A stretch of DNA of 64,000 nucleotides from Streptomyces sp. NBC_00178 (GTDB lineage Bacteria; Actinomycetota; Actinomycetes; Streptomycetales; Streptomycetaceae): assembly GCF_036206005.1 (NCBI RefSeq), contig NZ_CP108143.1:6601501-6665500 (forward strand). Direction: 5' to 3'. The notes beneath the pieces are model-generated. The model did not search any database. It was not told where the DNA came from and saw only the letters and a list, made by a program, of their open reading frames with translations. The position numbers were made by a program, and so were the translations under genes. This document shows, one piece after another, positions 8,779 through 17,802 of this stretch (position 1 is the first letter of the stretch; the number at the start of each line of letters is the position of its first letter).

Positions 8779-10049
8779 GGATCCTGCACGAGATACGCGG
8801 CCTCCCCCTCGCGATCCGGCTGCTCCTGGTCAACCAACTCGGCGTCACCACCGGCTTCTACCTGCTCATCCCCTACCTCGCCACCCACCTGGGCGACGAC
8901 CTGGGCCTGTCCGCGGCCACCGTCGGTGTCGTCCTCGGCGTACGCACGCTCAGCCAGCAGGGCCTCTTCCTCCTGGGCGGCTCCGCCGCCGACCGGCTCG
9001 GGGCCCGCGGCGTCATCATCGCCGGCTGCGCGATACGCACGGCAGGCTTCGCCCTCTTCGCACTCGGCGACGGGCTGCCCGTCCTGCTCGCCGCCTCGGT
9101 GCTCAGCGGGGTGGCCGGCGCTCTCTTCAACCCCGCCGTACGCACCTTCCTCGCCCAGGAGTCCGGGGAGCGCAGAGCCGAGGCGTTCGCCCTCTTCAAC
9201 GTGTTCGCGACCACGGGCGCCCTCGCCGGCCCACTCCTGGGCAGTGCGCTGCTGCTGGTCGACTTCCGTGCCGCCGCCCTCACCGCCGCGGGCATCTTCG
9301 CCCTCCTCACCTGCGCCCAGGCCCTGGTGCTTCCCGCCGGGGACGCGGTTCCGGCCACCGGCAGCGTGACCTCCGACTGGCGGGAGGTCTTCGGAAACCG
9401 CCGCTTCCTCGCCTTCGCCCTGGCGATGGTCGGCATGTTCACACTGGAGAGCCAGCTCTATCTGCTACTGCCCGACGGAGCCCGGCAGGCGACCGGCTGG
9501 GACGGCGCCGCCGGACTCGTGTTCGTCGTCGGCACCGTCGCGGGGATCACCCTGCAACTGCGCATCACCCGCTCGCTGAAGGCGCGGGGAGCCGGAGGGC
9601 GGTGGATCGTCGCGGGGCTCGTCCTGATGGGGCTGGCCTTCGTGCCCCCGATGCTCGTCACCACGGCGGGCCCCGGCGACGGCGCCCCCGGGCCGGTCCT
9701 GCGCGTGCTGCCCGTACTGGCGGGAGCGCTGCTGCTCCACCTGGGCGTCATGACCGCGCAGCCCTTCGTGATGGAACTGATCCCCGCCTTCGGCAGGCCC
9801 GCCCTGACGGGGACGTACTTCGGTGTCTTCTACGCCGTCTCCGGTATCGCGGCGGCCCTCGGCAACACGGCCGTCGGCTGGACCATGGACATCGCCGGTG
9901 AGAGCGGGGCGGACAGCACGCTCCGCGCGCTGCTCCCCTGGGTCTGCTGCCTGACCACCGGACTCGACTCCGCCGCCGGGGTGGCCTGGCTGCACCGCGC
10001 CGGAACCCTCCCGCGAACCCGGCGCGCACCCGTGGCGGTGACGGCATGA
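8775..10049 (+). CDS. MFS transporter, probable exporter of the cluster product
   Basis: 424 residues with about 12 hydrophobic segments. The loop between segments 2 and 3 carries GGSAADRLGARG, the major facilitator motif A, and PAVRTFLAQESGERRAEAF is typical of the drug-efflux-like branch. Metallophore clusters commonly pair an MFS exporter with an ABC importer, and here both sit in one operon. The ATG at 8775 overlaps the stop of the epimerase gene (ATGA), and its own stop overlaps the methyltransferase start. Confidence 0.82.
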   Translation: MRILHEIRGLPLAIRLLLVNQLGVTTGFYLLIPYLATHLGDDLGLSAATVGVVLGVRTLSQQGLFLLGGSAADRLGARGVIIAGCAIRTAGFALFALGDGLPVLLAASVLSGVAGALFNPAVRTFLAQESGERRAEAFALFNVFATTGALAGPLLGSALLLVDFRAAALTAAGIFALLTCAQALVLPAGDAVPATGSVTSDWREVFGNRRFLAFALAMVGMFTLESQLYLLLPDGARQATGWDGAAGLVFVVGTVAGITLQLRITRSLKARGAGGRWIVAGLVLMGLAFVPPMLVTTAGPGDGAPGPVLRVLPVLAGALLLHLGVMTAQPFVMELIPAFGRPALTGTYFGVFYAVSGIAAALGNTAVGWTMDIAGESGADSTLRALLPWVCCLTTGLDSAAGVAWLHRAGTLPRTRRAPVAVTA

Positions 10050-11047
10050 AACCCCGGACGGACAACCTGCTCACCGACCGGCCGGAGCTCTACGAGGCGA
10101 GGTTCCCCGACCCCGAACGCCTCGCCGGACGCTGGGCGGAGGACCTCCTGCGACGGTACGGCGCCGGCCCCACCGTGCTCGACCTGGGCTGCGGAACCGG
10201 CCGCGACGCCGCATGGCTCCACGACGCCGGACGCCGGGTCACCGCCGCCGACCTCTCGCCCGCCATGCTCGCCCATGCCCGCGCGCGCCACCCCGGACCG
10301 GACTACGTCCGCGCCGACCTCCGCGGTTTCGACCTCGGTGCACGTGCCTTCGACGCCGTGGTCTGCCTCGACAGTTCGCTGCTGTACTGCCACACGAACG
10401 GGCAGCTCGACGGCTGCCTGGCCTCCTGCCGCCGCGCCCTGGCTCCCGGCGGTCTGCTGATCGCGGAGATCCGCAACGGCGCGTACTTCCTGGGCCGCGA
10501 CGAGCCTCCCGCCGTGCCCGCGGTCTCCCGCTTCACCCGGCTCGGCACCACCTACACCTCGACCACCGCACTGCGCGTCGACCGCGCCGCCCAGCTGCTG
10601 CGGCGCAGACGTGACTGGACCACCGACGACGGCGCCCCGCCCGTCGAGGAGCACTCCGCGTGGCGGCTGCTCCTGCCGCAGGAACTGCGGCACTTCCTCG
10701 ACCTCCACGGCTTCGAGGTCCTCGCCCTGCACGACGGACCCGGCCCCCGCACCGAGCCGCCCTGGCGGCCCGGCGACGAACCGGGCAGCACCGCCGACGG
10801 TGACCGGCTCCACCTCGTCGCCAGAAAGCAGGGGAACCCCGTGCCACCGGGCTCACCCGTGCCACCGGCTGTACCCGCGCCCCCGCACCCACCCGCGACG
10901 TCCGGGCAGCCCTCGACGTATGGCGAACCCGCGGAGGCCGGGGCACCCCCGGCCTCCGGAAGGCCAGGCCCGCGCCCCTCCCGTGCCCCGGCGACCGGGA
11001 CACCCCTCACACCGCCCACAGAACCCGCAACAGGAGAACAGCCATGA
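10046..11047 (+). CDS. Class I SAM-dependent methyltransferase with a proline-rich tail
   Basis: 333 residues. SAM-binding motif I is VLDLGCGTGRDAAWL, followed by VTAADLSPAMLAHAR and DAVVCLDSSLLY. The catalytic fold ends near residue 261 (LVARKQ). The remaining roughly 70 residues are Pro/Ala/Gly-rich low complexity with repeats such as VPPGSPVPPAVPAPP, unusual for a small-molecule methyltransferase. N- or O-methylation of the ligase product is the obvious guess. It overlaps its neighbours by 4 bases on both sides. Confidence 0.82.
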   Translation: MKPRTDNLLTDRPELYEARFPDPERLAGRWAEDLLRRYGAGPTVLDLGCGTGRDAAWLHDAGRRVTAADLSPAMLAHARARHPGPDYVRADLRGFDLGARAFDAVVCLDSSLLYCHTNGQLDGCLASCRRALAPGGLLIAEIRNGAYFLGRDEPPAVPAVSRFTRLGTTYTSTTALRVDRAAQLLRRRRDWTTDDGAPPVEEHSAWRLLLPQELRHFLDLHGFEVLALHDGPGPRTEPPWRPGDEPGSTADGDRLHLVARKQGNPVPPGSPVPPAVPAPPHPPATSGQPSTYGEPAEAGAPPASGRPGPRPSRAPATGTPLTPPTEPATGEQP

Positions 11048-12639
11048 GCACACCGGCAGACGGACACCCCACCTTCCCCGGCCTGCACCGCCGCGGCCTC
11101 CTCGCCGCAGCCGGGGGAGCGGCCGGTCTCGGCGCACTGGCACTCGCCGGATGTTCCGGGCCGGGTGCCGCCGGACCGGGGACGGGCAAGGGCGCCGGCA
11201 TCCCCCGGCGCGGCGGACGGCTCCGGGCCGCCTTCGCCGGCGGCGGCGCGAGCGAGACCCTCGACCCCCACCTGGGCAACCTCTTCGCGGACGCGGCCCG
11301 GGGCAAGGCGCTCTTCGACAAGCTCGCCGACTACGGCGCCGACCTCTCCGCCGTGCCCAGGCTCGCCGAGACCTGGGAGCCCAACAGCGCCCTCGACCGC
11401 TGGTCGGTGACCCTGCGCCCGGCGGAGTTCCATGACGGAAAGGCGCTCACCGCGGCCGACGTCCTGTACAGCTACCGCCGGATGGCCGACCCGCGCAAGG
11501 CGTTCCGGGCCCGGGCCTCCCTGGAACCCGTCGACCTGACCGCCAGCCGTGCGACGGGGGAGCGGACCGTCGAGTTCGTACTCAAGCGACCGACGGCCGA
11601 GTTCCCCAACGTGATGGCCGCGTTCGGCACCTTCGTCGTCCAGGAAGGAGCCACCGACTTCGACCGGAAGCCCGTCGGTACGGGGCCCTTCCGCCTCGTC
11701 TCGTTCGCGCCCGGCCGGTCCACCCTCCTGCGGCGCAACGACACCCACTGGGACGGCGCCCCGCACCTGGACGAGCTCGAACTCCTCGTGGCCAACGAGG
11801 AATCCGCCCGGATCAACGCCCTCCTGGGCGGCCAGATCGAATACGCCCACGAGCTCGCCCCGGCCACCGGCCGCGCCCACGAGAGGTCGGGAGCCATCGA
11901 CATCGTCAGGCTGCGCAACAGCGCCATGCAGGCATTCGCCATGAAGACCGACCGTCCGCCCTTCGACGATCCGCGGATCCGCGAGGCCTTCTTCCACATC
12001 GCCGGCCGCCGGGAACTCGTGGACGGGGCACTGTCAGGTGCGGGGGAGGTGGGCAACGACCTCTTCGGCCGGGGGTACGAGTACTACGCGGACGAACTCC
12101 CGCAGCGCGAACAGGACATCGGACGGGCGCGCCACCTCCTGAAGCGGGCGGGCGCGGAAGGCCTGGAGGTCACGCTCGACACCTCCGCCGTCGCCGCCGG
12201 CTTCACCGAGGCCGCCGGAATCCTCCGCGACCAGGCAGCCGGGGCAGGCGTCGCCGTCACCGTGCGGACGGGCAGCAAGGACTCCTACTGGAAGGACGTC
12301 CTGGACTCGGGAACCCTGTGCTGCTACCGGTCCGGAGCCATGCCGATCGAGACCCACATCTCCCAGCGGCTGCTCACCGACTCCACCACCAATGCCACCA
12401 AGTGGCACGACGCGGCCTTCGACGCCCTCTACCGGCAGGCCCAGTCGACGAAGGACGAAGCCGGCCGGGCCGCACTCTACGGCCGGATGCAGCGCCGGCT
12501 GCACGCCGAGGGCGGCTTCCTCGTGTGGGGCTTCGGCGACTGGATCCTCGGCACCTCGCGCACCCTGCACGGCGTGGCGCGGGAAGCACCCGCCAACACC
12601 CTGGACTGGGCCCGCTTCGACAAGGTCTGGCTGGCGTGA
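11044..12639 (+). CDS. Solute-binding lipoprotein of a peptide/nickel-type ABC importer (SBP family 5)
   Basis: 531 residues. The N-terminus has a twin-arginine-like HRRGLLAAAGG followed by a hydrophobic stretch and a lipobox, LAGC, so it should be a membrane-anchored lipoprotein. The body follows the DppA/OppA/NikA family (LRPAEFHDGKALTAADVLYSYRRM and GTGPFRLVSFAPG). Family members bind oligopeptides, nickel chelates or opine metallophores. In this operon the likely ligand is the metal-loaded product (inference). Confidence 0.88.
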   Translation: MSTPADGHPTFPGLHRRGLLAAAGGAAGLGALALAGCSGPGAAGPGTGKGAGIPRRGGRLRAAFAGGGASETLDPHLGNLFADAARGKALFDKLADYGADLSAVPRLAETWEPNSALDRWSVTLRPAEFHDGKALTAADVLYSYRRMADPRKAFRARASLEPVDLTASRATGERTVEFVLKRPTAEFPNVMAAFGTFVVQEGATDFDRKPVGTGPFRLVSFAPGRSTLLRRNDTHWDGAPHLDELELLVANEESARINALLGGQIEYAHELAPATGRAHERSGAIDIVRLRNSAMQAFAMKTDRPPFDDPRIREAFFHIAGRRELVDGALSGAGEVGNDLFGRGYEYYADELPQREQDIGRARHLLKRAGAEGLEVTLDTSAVAAGFTEAAGILRDQAAGAGVAVTVRTGSKDSYWKDVLDSGTLCCYRSGAMPIETHISQRLLTDSTTNATKWHDAAFDALYRQAQSTKDEAGRAALYGRMQRRLHAEGGFLVWGFGDWILGTSRTLHGVAREAPANTLDWARFDKVWLA

Positions 12640-13589
12640 ACGGACTGCGCTCCTGGGTCGCCCGCCGTCTGCTCCTCGGAGTCCTGCAGACGGCGGCGGT
12701 CGTGCTGCTGGTCTTCGCACTCACCGAGGCCCTGCCGGGCGACGCGGCCGTCGCCTTCGCCGGGGACCAGCCCGACCCGCAGCGCATCGCGGCCGTCAGT
12801 GAGGTGATGGGGCTGGACAGGCCCGCCCACGAGCGGCTCGGCGACTGGGTGCTCGGCCTGCTGCACGGAGACCTCGGCACCTCGCTCATCTCCGGTCGGC
12901 CCGTGGCCGGTTTCCTCGCCGACGGGTACGCCCCCACGCTCCTCCTCGCCGTGGTCACCGTGGCGCTTCTCGTTCCCGTCGGCGTAGGCCTCGGCGTCCT
13001 CGCGGCCCGCCACGAAGGGCGGTGCACCGACCGTGTGATCAGCTCGGCCACCCTCGGCGTCTACGCCGTGCCCGAGTTCGCCCTCGGTGTTCTGCTGGTG
13101 GGCGTGTTCGCGCTGCGGCTCGGCTGGCTCCCGCCGACGGCCCTCGGCCACGGTCCCGTAGCGCTCACCCGGCCCGAGGTGTTCGTGCTGCCCGTCCTGG
13201 TGCTGCTGGCCCGGCCGGTCTGCTCGCTCGCACGCCTGGTCAGGGCGGGCATGATCGAGGCCCTGGCCGCCCCGTACACCGCCCAGGCGGAGCGGTACGC
13301 GATCGCCGGCGCCCGCGTCCGCTACGCCCACGCCCTGCCCAACGCCCTCGCCCCGGCCGCCCAGCAGCTCGCCCGGACGGTGGACTGGCTGCTGTGCGGT
13401 GTCGTCGTCGTGGAGGCCCTGTTCGTGATCCCGGGGCTCGGCACCGTCCTCATGAACGCCGTGGCCGACCGGGACGTCCCCGTCGTCCAGGGCCTCGCGG
13501 TCGTGTTCGGTCTTGCCGCCGTCCTGCTCAACCTCGGCGCCGACCTGGTCACCCACCGGTTCGCGCCGCGCTCGGCGGTGGCGGCGTGA
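12636..13589 (+). CDS. ABC importer permease, DppB/NikB type
   Basis: 317 residues with six predicted membrane segments, starting VNGLRSWVARRLLLG. The BPD_transp_1 region includes RAGMIEALAAPYTAQAERYAIAG and IPGLGTVLMNAVADRDVPVVQG, characteristic of the first permease of dipeptide/nickel importers. The GTG at 12636 overlaps the stop of the binding-protein gene. The EAA-loop region is slightly divergent. Confidence 0.88.
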   Translation: MNGLRSWVARRLLLGVLQTAAVVLLVFALTEALPGDAAVAFAGDQPDPQRIAAVSEVMGLDRPAHERLGDWVLGLLHGDLGTSLISGRPVAGFLADGYAPTLLLAVVTVALLVPVGVGLGVLAARHEGRCTDRVISSATLGVYAVPEFALGVLLVGVFALRLGWLPPTALGHGPVALTRPEVFVLPVLVLLARPVCSLARLVRAGMIEALAAPYTAQAERYAIAGARVRYAHALPNALAPAAQQLARTVDWLLCGVVVVEALFVIPGLGTVLMNAVADRDVPVVQGLAVVFGLAAVLLNLGADLVTHRFAPRSAVAA

Positions 13590-14395
13590 AGCGGCTCGCC
13601 GGACACGGTGCGGGCGCGGTCCTGGTCGCCGTCCCCCTCGGCCTCGCGCTCGCGGGCCCCCTCCTCGCCGGGGAACCCGCGGCCCGGTCGGCCTCCTTCA
13701 CCCTCGGCGCGGGCCATCCGCTCGGCACCGACTTCGTCGGACGGGACGTCCTGCGGCAGGTGCTGCTCGGCGGCCGGTCCGTGGTCCTGGTCGCCCTGGC
13801 CGCGACCGCGCTCGCGTATCTCGTCGCGCTGCCGCTCGGCCTGATCAGCGCGCTCACCCACCGCCGGTGGCTGGAGGAACTGCTCATGCGGCCGCTGGAC
13901 GTCGTCCTCGCCGTGCCGTCGCTGCTGATGATCCTGCTGGTGGCCACCGCGTTCCCGCCGGGCGCGTCCGGGGTCGTACTGCTGGTGGCCCTCGTGTCCG
14001 TCCCCGACGCCGCACGGATCGTGCGCGCGGCCGCGGCCGAGGCGGCCTCCGGCCCGGCCGTCGAGGCCCTGCGCATGCAGGGGGAGAGCTGGTGGCGCAT
14101 CGCGGTCGGTCACGTCGGGCGGTCCGCCCTGCGCACCCTGGCGGCCGACGCCGGGACCAGACTCACCGGAGCGCTCCACATGGTGGCGACGGCCGCCTTC
14201 CTGGGAATCGGAGTCGCCTCGGACGCCTCCGACTGGGCCGTGATGGTCGATCGCAACCGTCCCGGACTGCTCATCCAGCCATGGGCGGTCGTCGTGCCCG
14301 CCCTGCTCGTCGTCGCCCTGACCGTGGGCGCCAACCTGCTCGTCGACGCCTCCACGCAGAACCGTCCCCCGCACAGGAAGCCCCGTCGCCCATGA
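13586..14395 (+). CDS. ABC importer permease, DppC/NikC type
   Basis: 269 residues with about six membrane segments. GHPLGTDFVGRDVLRQVLLGGR is the hallmark of the second permease of peptide/nickel importers (HPLGTDxxGRD). The EAA loop is VEALRMQGESWWRIAVGHV. The GTG at 13586 overlaps the previous stop. With 269 residues it is slightly short, having a minimal N-terminus. Confidence 0.88.
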   Translation: MKRLAGHGAGAVLVAVPLGLALAGPLLAGEPAARSASFTLGAGHPLGTDFVGRDVLRQVLLGGRSVVLVALAATALAYLVALPLGLISALTHRRWLEELLMRPLDVVLAVPSLLMILLVATAFPPGASGVVLLVALVSVPDAARIVRAAAAEAASGPAVEALRMQGESWWRIAVGHVGRSALRTLAADAGTRLTGALHMVATAAFLGIGVASDASDWAVMVDRNRPGLLIQPWAVVVPALLVVALTVGANLLVDASTQNRPPHRKPRRP

Positions 14396-15993
14396 GCCAG
14401 GACCGCCCCACGAGCCGGAACCGCCCCACGGACCGGGACCACCCCGTGGACCACGACCACGCGCTCGCCACCGTCACGGACCTGACCGTCGAGGTCGGCA
14501 CGAAGGTGCTCCTCGACCGGGTCTCGCTCCGGCTCACGGCCGGCACCGTCACCGCACTCGTCGGAGCGTCCGGCAGCGGGAAGACGACGACCGGACTCGC
14601 CCTGCTGGGGGAGTACCCGCCCGGTGCCCGGGTGACGGGGGAGGTGTCGGTCGACGGAGGTGTGGTCGGGTACGTCCCCCAGCATCCGGCCGCCGTCCTC
14701 AACCCGGTCCGCCGCACCGGCGCCCTCCTGTACGACGTGGCCCGGCAGCAGGTGCGGCAACTGCCACGCCCGCGGCGTCGCGCCGCCGCGAGGCAGCGCG
14801 TCGGCGCGGCCCTCGCCGACGCCCAGATCACCGGCGGCGAGACTCTGCTGAGGCGCCATCCGCACCAGTTGTCGGGCGGTCAGCAGCAGCGGGTCGTCCT
14901 GGCGCAGGCGCTGCTGGCCGGCGCCCGGATCCTGGTGGCCGACGAACCCACCACGGGGCAGGACGCGCTGACCAGGCGCCGTGTCGTCGGCCGGCTGCGC
15001 GCGCTCGCGACCAGGGGCATCGCCGTCCTGCTCCTGAGCCACGACCTCGACGTCGTACGCGAACTCGCCGACGAGGTGGTGGTCATGCGCGGCGGCCGCG
15101 TCGTGGAACAGGGGGCCGCCCACCGGGTGCTCGACGCGCCGGCCCGTCCGTGGACCCGGGAACTGCTCGCGGAGCCGGGGACGGAGACGTGCGCAGGTTC
15201 CCGCCCCAGCGGTCAAGTGGTGCTGTCCGTGACGGACCTGGTGGCGCATCACCGGGTCCACGGGACCCGTGAGCGGGTGCTGGACATCGGCGGCCTGAGC
15301 CTGCGGGCCGGTGAGTTCCTGGCCGTCGTAGGCCGTTCCGGGAGCGGCAAGACGACACTCGCCCGCTGCCTCGCGGGCCTCCACCGCGACCACAGCGGCC
15401 GGTTGCGGCTCGAGGGCGCTCACCTGCCCCACGGCGTGCGAGAACGCGACCGCGAGCAGATCGCGGCCGTGCAGTACGTGTTCCAGGACGCACGGGCCGC
15501 CTTCGACGGACACCGCTCCGTCCTCGACCAGGTGGCCCGCACGGCCGTGCGCCTGCGCGGCACGGGACGCGTCGAGGCCGCCGCGGAGGCGGGACGGACC
15601 CTGGCCGGCCTCGGCCTGGACGAGGCCGCGGTCCGGCGAGCGCCGGGCGGGCTGTCAGGTGGCGAGTTGCAGCGTGCCGCCCTCGCCAGGGCGCTGCTGG
15701 CCCGGCCCCGGGTGCTGATCTGCGACGAGATCACCTCCGGTCTCGATCCGGTGGCCCGGCGCTCCCTGCTGGACCTGCTCGCCGGGATCGCCCGCGACGG
15801 GGACGGCCCGGGCATCGTGCTGATCACGCACGACCTCGGCACGGCCGCACGGGCGGCGCGGATCGTGGTCATGGACGGTGGGAAGGTGGTCGAGGAGGGA
15901 CCACGGGAACAGATCCTGACCGCACCTCGCCACCCCTTCACCGTCGCCCTGCTCGAAGCGGCGAGCACGCTGGGAGCGGCCGCCCGGCCCTGA
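14392..15993 (+). CDS. Fused double ATP-binding protein of the peptide/nickel-type ABC importer
   Basis: 533 residues containing two complete nucleotide-binding domains, so DppD- and DppF-like halves are one polypeptide. Domain 1 has Walker A GASGSGKTT, signature LSGGQQQR and Walker B ILVADEPTTGQD. Domain 2 has GRSGSGKTT, LSGGELQR and VLICDEITSGLD. The first 25 residues are a charged low-complexity stretch with repeated Asp-Arg-Pro/His units. The ATG at 14392 overlaps the stop of the second permease. It is the last gene of the ten-gene coupled run. Confidence 0.9.
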   Translation: MSQDRPTSRNRPTDRDHPVDHDHALATVTDLTVEVGTKVLLDRVSLRLTAGTVTALVGASGSGKTTTGLALLGEYPPGARVTGEVSVDGGVVGYVPQHPAAVLNPVRRTGALLYDVARQQVRQLPRPRRRAAARQRVGAALADAQITGGETLLRRHPHQLSGGQQQRVVLAQALLAGARILVADEPTTGQDALTRRRVVGRLRALATRGIAVLLLSHDLDVVRELADEVVVMRGGRVVEQGAAHRVLDAPARPWTRELLAEPGTETCAGSRPSGQVVLSVTDLVAHHRVHGTRERVLDIGGLSLRAGEFLAVVGRSGSGKTTLARCLAGLHRDHSGRLRLEGAHLPHGVRERDREQIAAVQYVFQDARAAFDGHRSVLDQVARTAVRLRGTGRVEAAAEAGRTLAGLGLDEAAVRRAPGGLSGGELQRAALARALLARPRVLICDEITSGLDPVARRSLLDLLAGIARDGDGPGIVLITHDLGTAARAARIVVMDGGKVVEEGPREQILTAPRHPFTVALLEAASTLGAAARP

Positions 15994-16299
15994 AGCGGAA
16001 TCCCGCACCTCCCTCCGGACGTACACTCGGCGACATGAGTCGCACCACCGTCAGTGGGAAGTGCCTGCACCAGGCACCCCCCGGTGTGCTCGCAGACCGC
16101 CGTACCGCGCTCCACGGGCACGGCTAGCGACTTTCCGAGGTCACCCAGCCGGCCCGTCCGCCGTGCTCCCGCGCCCTCCTCGCGCGCACCGCGTCGACGT
16201 CGTACCCGCTTTACGTCACCACCGCAGCTCGGCGTACCGCCGCTGCCGCGCTCCGGCGACGGCCGCAGCGCGGCCCGAGCCACCCTCGAAGGGACCATC
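15994..16299 (+). promoter_or_regulatory. Leader of the MurE-like gene, with a leaderless-type promoter
   Basis: A -10-like TACACT (16022-16027) lies exactly 7 bases before an ATG at 16035, so the transcript probably starts at or next to that codon. The remaining 265 bases to the GTG at 16300 contain no other clear gene. A 30-codon reading frame begins at 16035. I saw no strong terminator after the ABC ATPase gene, so readthrough from the operon into the MurE-like gene is possible. Confidence 0.4.
16035..16127 (+). CDS. Possible 30-residue leader peptide
   Basis: The frame reads MSRTTVSGKCLHQAPPGVLA and ends at TAG 16125-16127. It is supported by the TACACT -10 spaced 7 bases from its ATG, the layout of leaderless Streptomyces genes. 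I recognise no homologue. It could be a short translated leader upstream of the MurE-like gene or a chance frame. Confidence 0.3.
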   Translation: MSRTTVSGKCLHQAPPGVLADRRTALHGHG

Positions 16300-17802
16300 G
16301 TGAAGCTGAGCGAACTCCTGGCCGGACAGAACCACCGCATCCTTCAGGGTGACCCCGCGGAAACACACGTCACGGCGGGAACCGCCTTCGACGCGGACCG
16401 GGCGGCGCCGGGCTCGCTGTTCATCGCGGTGCCCGGCCACCTGGAAGGCGGTCCGGGCACGGTCGCCCCCGTCCTGGCCCGTGGCGCGGCGGCGGTCATC
16501 GTGGAGGACGGTTACGTGCTGCCGGGGACCGTGGAAGGTGCCTGTGTCGTGCAGGTCCCGGACGTCCGGTCGACGGCCGCCGTCGTCACGTCCCGTTACT
16601 ACGGCGAACCCGGGCGGCGCATGGACGTGGTGGCTGTCACGGGCACCAACGGCAAGACGTCGGTCTCGTACATGGTCGAGTCAGTGCTGCGCATCTCCCA
16701 GGGCGTGAGGGCCGGGGTCATCGGGACGGCCGGGAGCCGGATCGGCGACGAACTGATCCCGATGCCCCGCTCCGTGCTGACGACCCCCGAGTCCCCTGAC
16801 CTCCAGTACCTCCTGGGCTGCATGCGGGACCGTGAGGTCGCCACCGTGGTGCTCGAGGCCACATCGATGGGCCTGCTGACCCACCGGGTCGACCGCACCT
16901 TCGTCGACGTGGGTGTCTTCACCAACCTGAGCCAGGACCACCTGGACGACCACGGCACGATGGACAACTACCGTGACGCCAAACTACGCCTCTTCCAGGG
17001 GCTCTGCCGGCACGCCGTGGTCAACTCCGACGACCCGGTGGGCGCTCGGATCGCGACGATGATGCCAGGCGCGGTGACCACGTACGCCCTCGACACCGAG
17101 GCCGACTACCGTGCCACCGATCTGGTCGTGGACGCTTCGGGAACCCGTTTCACGCTCCACCACGGCGGCCGGAAGTATCCCGCCGCCGTCCCGGCCCCCG
17201 GCAAGTTCTCCGTCGCGAACGCACTGGCCACGGTGGCTGCCTGCCACTTCCTCGGGCACGATCTGGCCGGGCTGGTCTCCGCGCTCGAGCGCATGCCGCA
17301 GATCCCGGGCCGCTTCGAACGCGTCACGACCGCCGGCGGCACCTCGGTCATCGTGGACTACGCGCATTCCCCGGACTCCCTTGACAAGGTGCTCGGCACC
17401 ATCCGCGACTTCGCCCGGGGCAAGGTCATCACGGTCTTCGGCTGCGGCGGGGACAGGGACACCACGAAGCGGGCCGAGATGGGCAGGATCGCCGGGACGT
17501 ACTCCGACCTGTGTGTCCTGACCTCGGACAATCCACGCAACGAGGACCCCGAGGCGATCCTGGACCAGGTCGCGCCGGGCATCGAGGGGACGGGCACGCC
17601 GTACGAGCGCCTGGCGGACCGCCGCCGGGCCATCGGCTTCGCGCTCTCGGCGGCGGGCCCCGAGGACGTCGTCCTGATCGCGGGGAAGGGCAGCGAGCCC
17701 TACCAGATCGTCGGTGACGCCCTGCTGCCCTTCAGCGACATGGCCACCGTGCGGGAGCTCATCACCGTCAGTGCGGCTCAGGGGCTCCCCTCCCCGCGGT
17801 AG
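16300..17802 (+). CDS. MurE-like Mur ligase (UDP-MurNAc-tripeptide synthetase family)
   Basis: 500 residues with the three Mur-ligase domains: an N-terminal UDP-binding-like domain (1-95), a central ATPase with TGTNGKTS (about 108-115), and a C-terminal domain. The C-terminal DNPRNEDP motif is the diaminopimelate-recognition motif of MurE. The genuine murE normally sits in the division and cell-wall cluster; this copy stands alone just downstream of the putative metallophore operon, so it may be a paralogue that ligates an amino acid in that pathway (inference). A housekeeping role cannot be excluded. The GTG at 16300 has GAAGGGA 5 bases upstream; upstream in-frame codons are low-complexity. 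Confidence 0.8.
   Translation: MKLSELLAGQNHRILQGDPAETHVTAGTAFDADRAAPGSLFIAVPGHLEGGPGTVAPVLARGAAAVIVEDGYVLPGTVEGACVVQVPDVRSTAAVVTSRYYGEPGRRMDVVAVTGTNGKTSVSYMVESVLRISQGVRAGVIGTAGSRIGDELIPMPRSVLTTPESPDLQYLLGCMRDREVATVVLEATSMGLLTHRVDRTFVDVGVFTNLSQDHLDDHGTMDNYRDAKLRLFQGLCRHAVVNSDDPVGARIATMMPGAVTTYALDTEADYRATDLVVDASGTRFTLHHGGRKYPAAVPAPGKFSVANALATVAACHFLGHDLAGLVSALERMPQIPGRFERVTTAGGTSVIVDYAHSPDSLDKVLGTIRDFARGKVITVFGCGGDRDTTKRAEMGRIAGTYSDLCVLTSDNPRNEDPEAILDQVAPGIEGTGTPYERLADRRRAIGFALSAAGPEDVVLIAGKGSEPYQIVGDALLPFSDMATVRELITVSAAQGLPSPR

Noticed and set aside
7314..10049. 911-codon open frame beginning before the MFS gene
   Set aside because: Only the part from 8775 has homology (MFS); the rest is an out-of-frame Arg/Pro-rich shadow of the PLP and epimerase genes.
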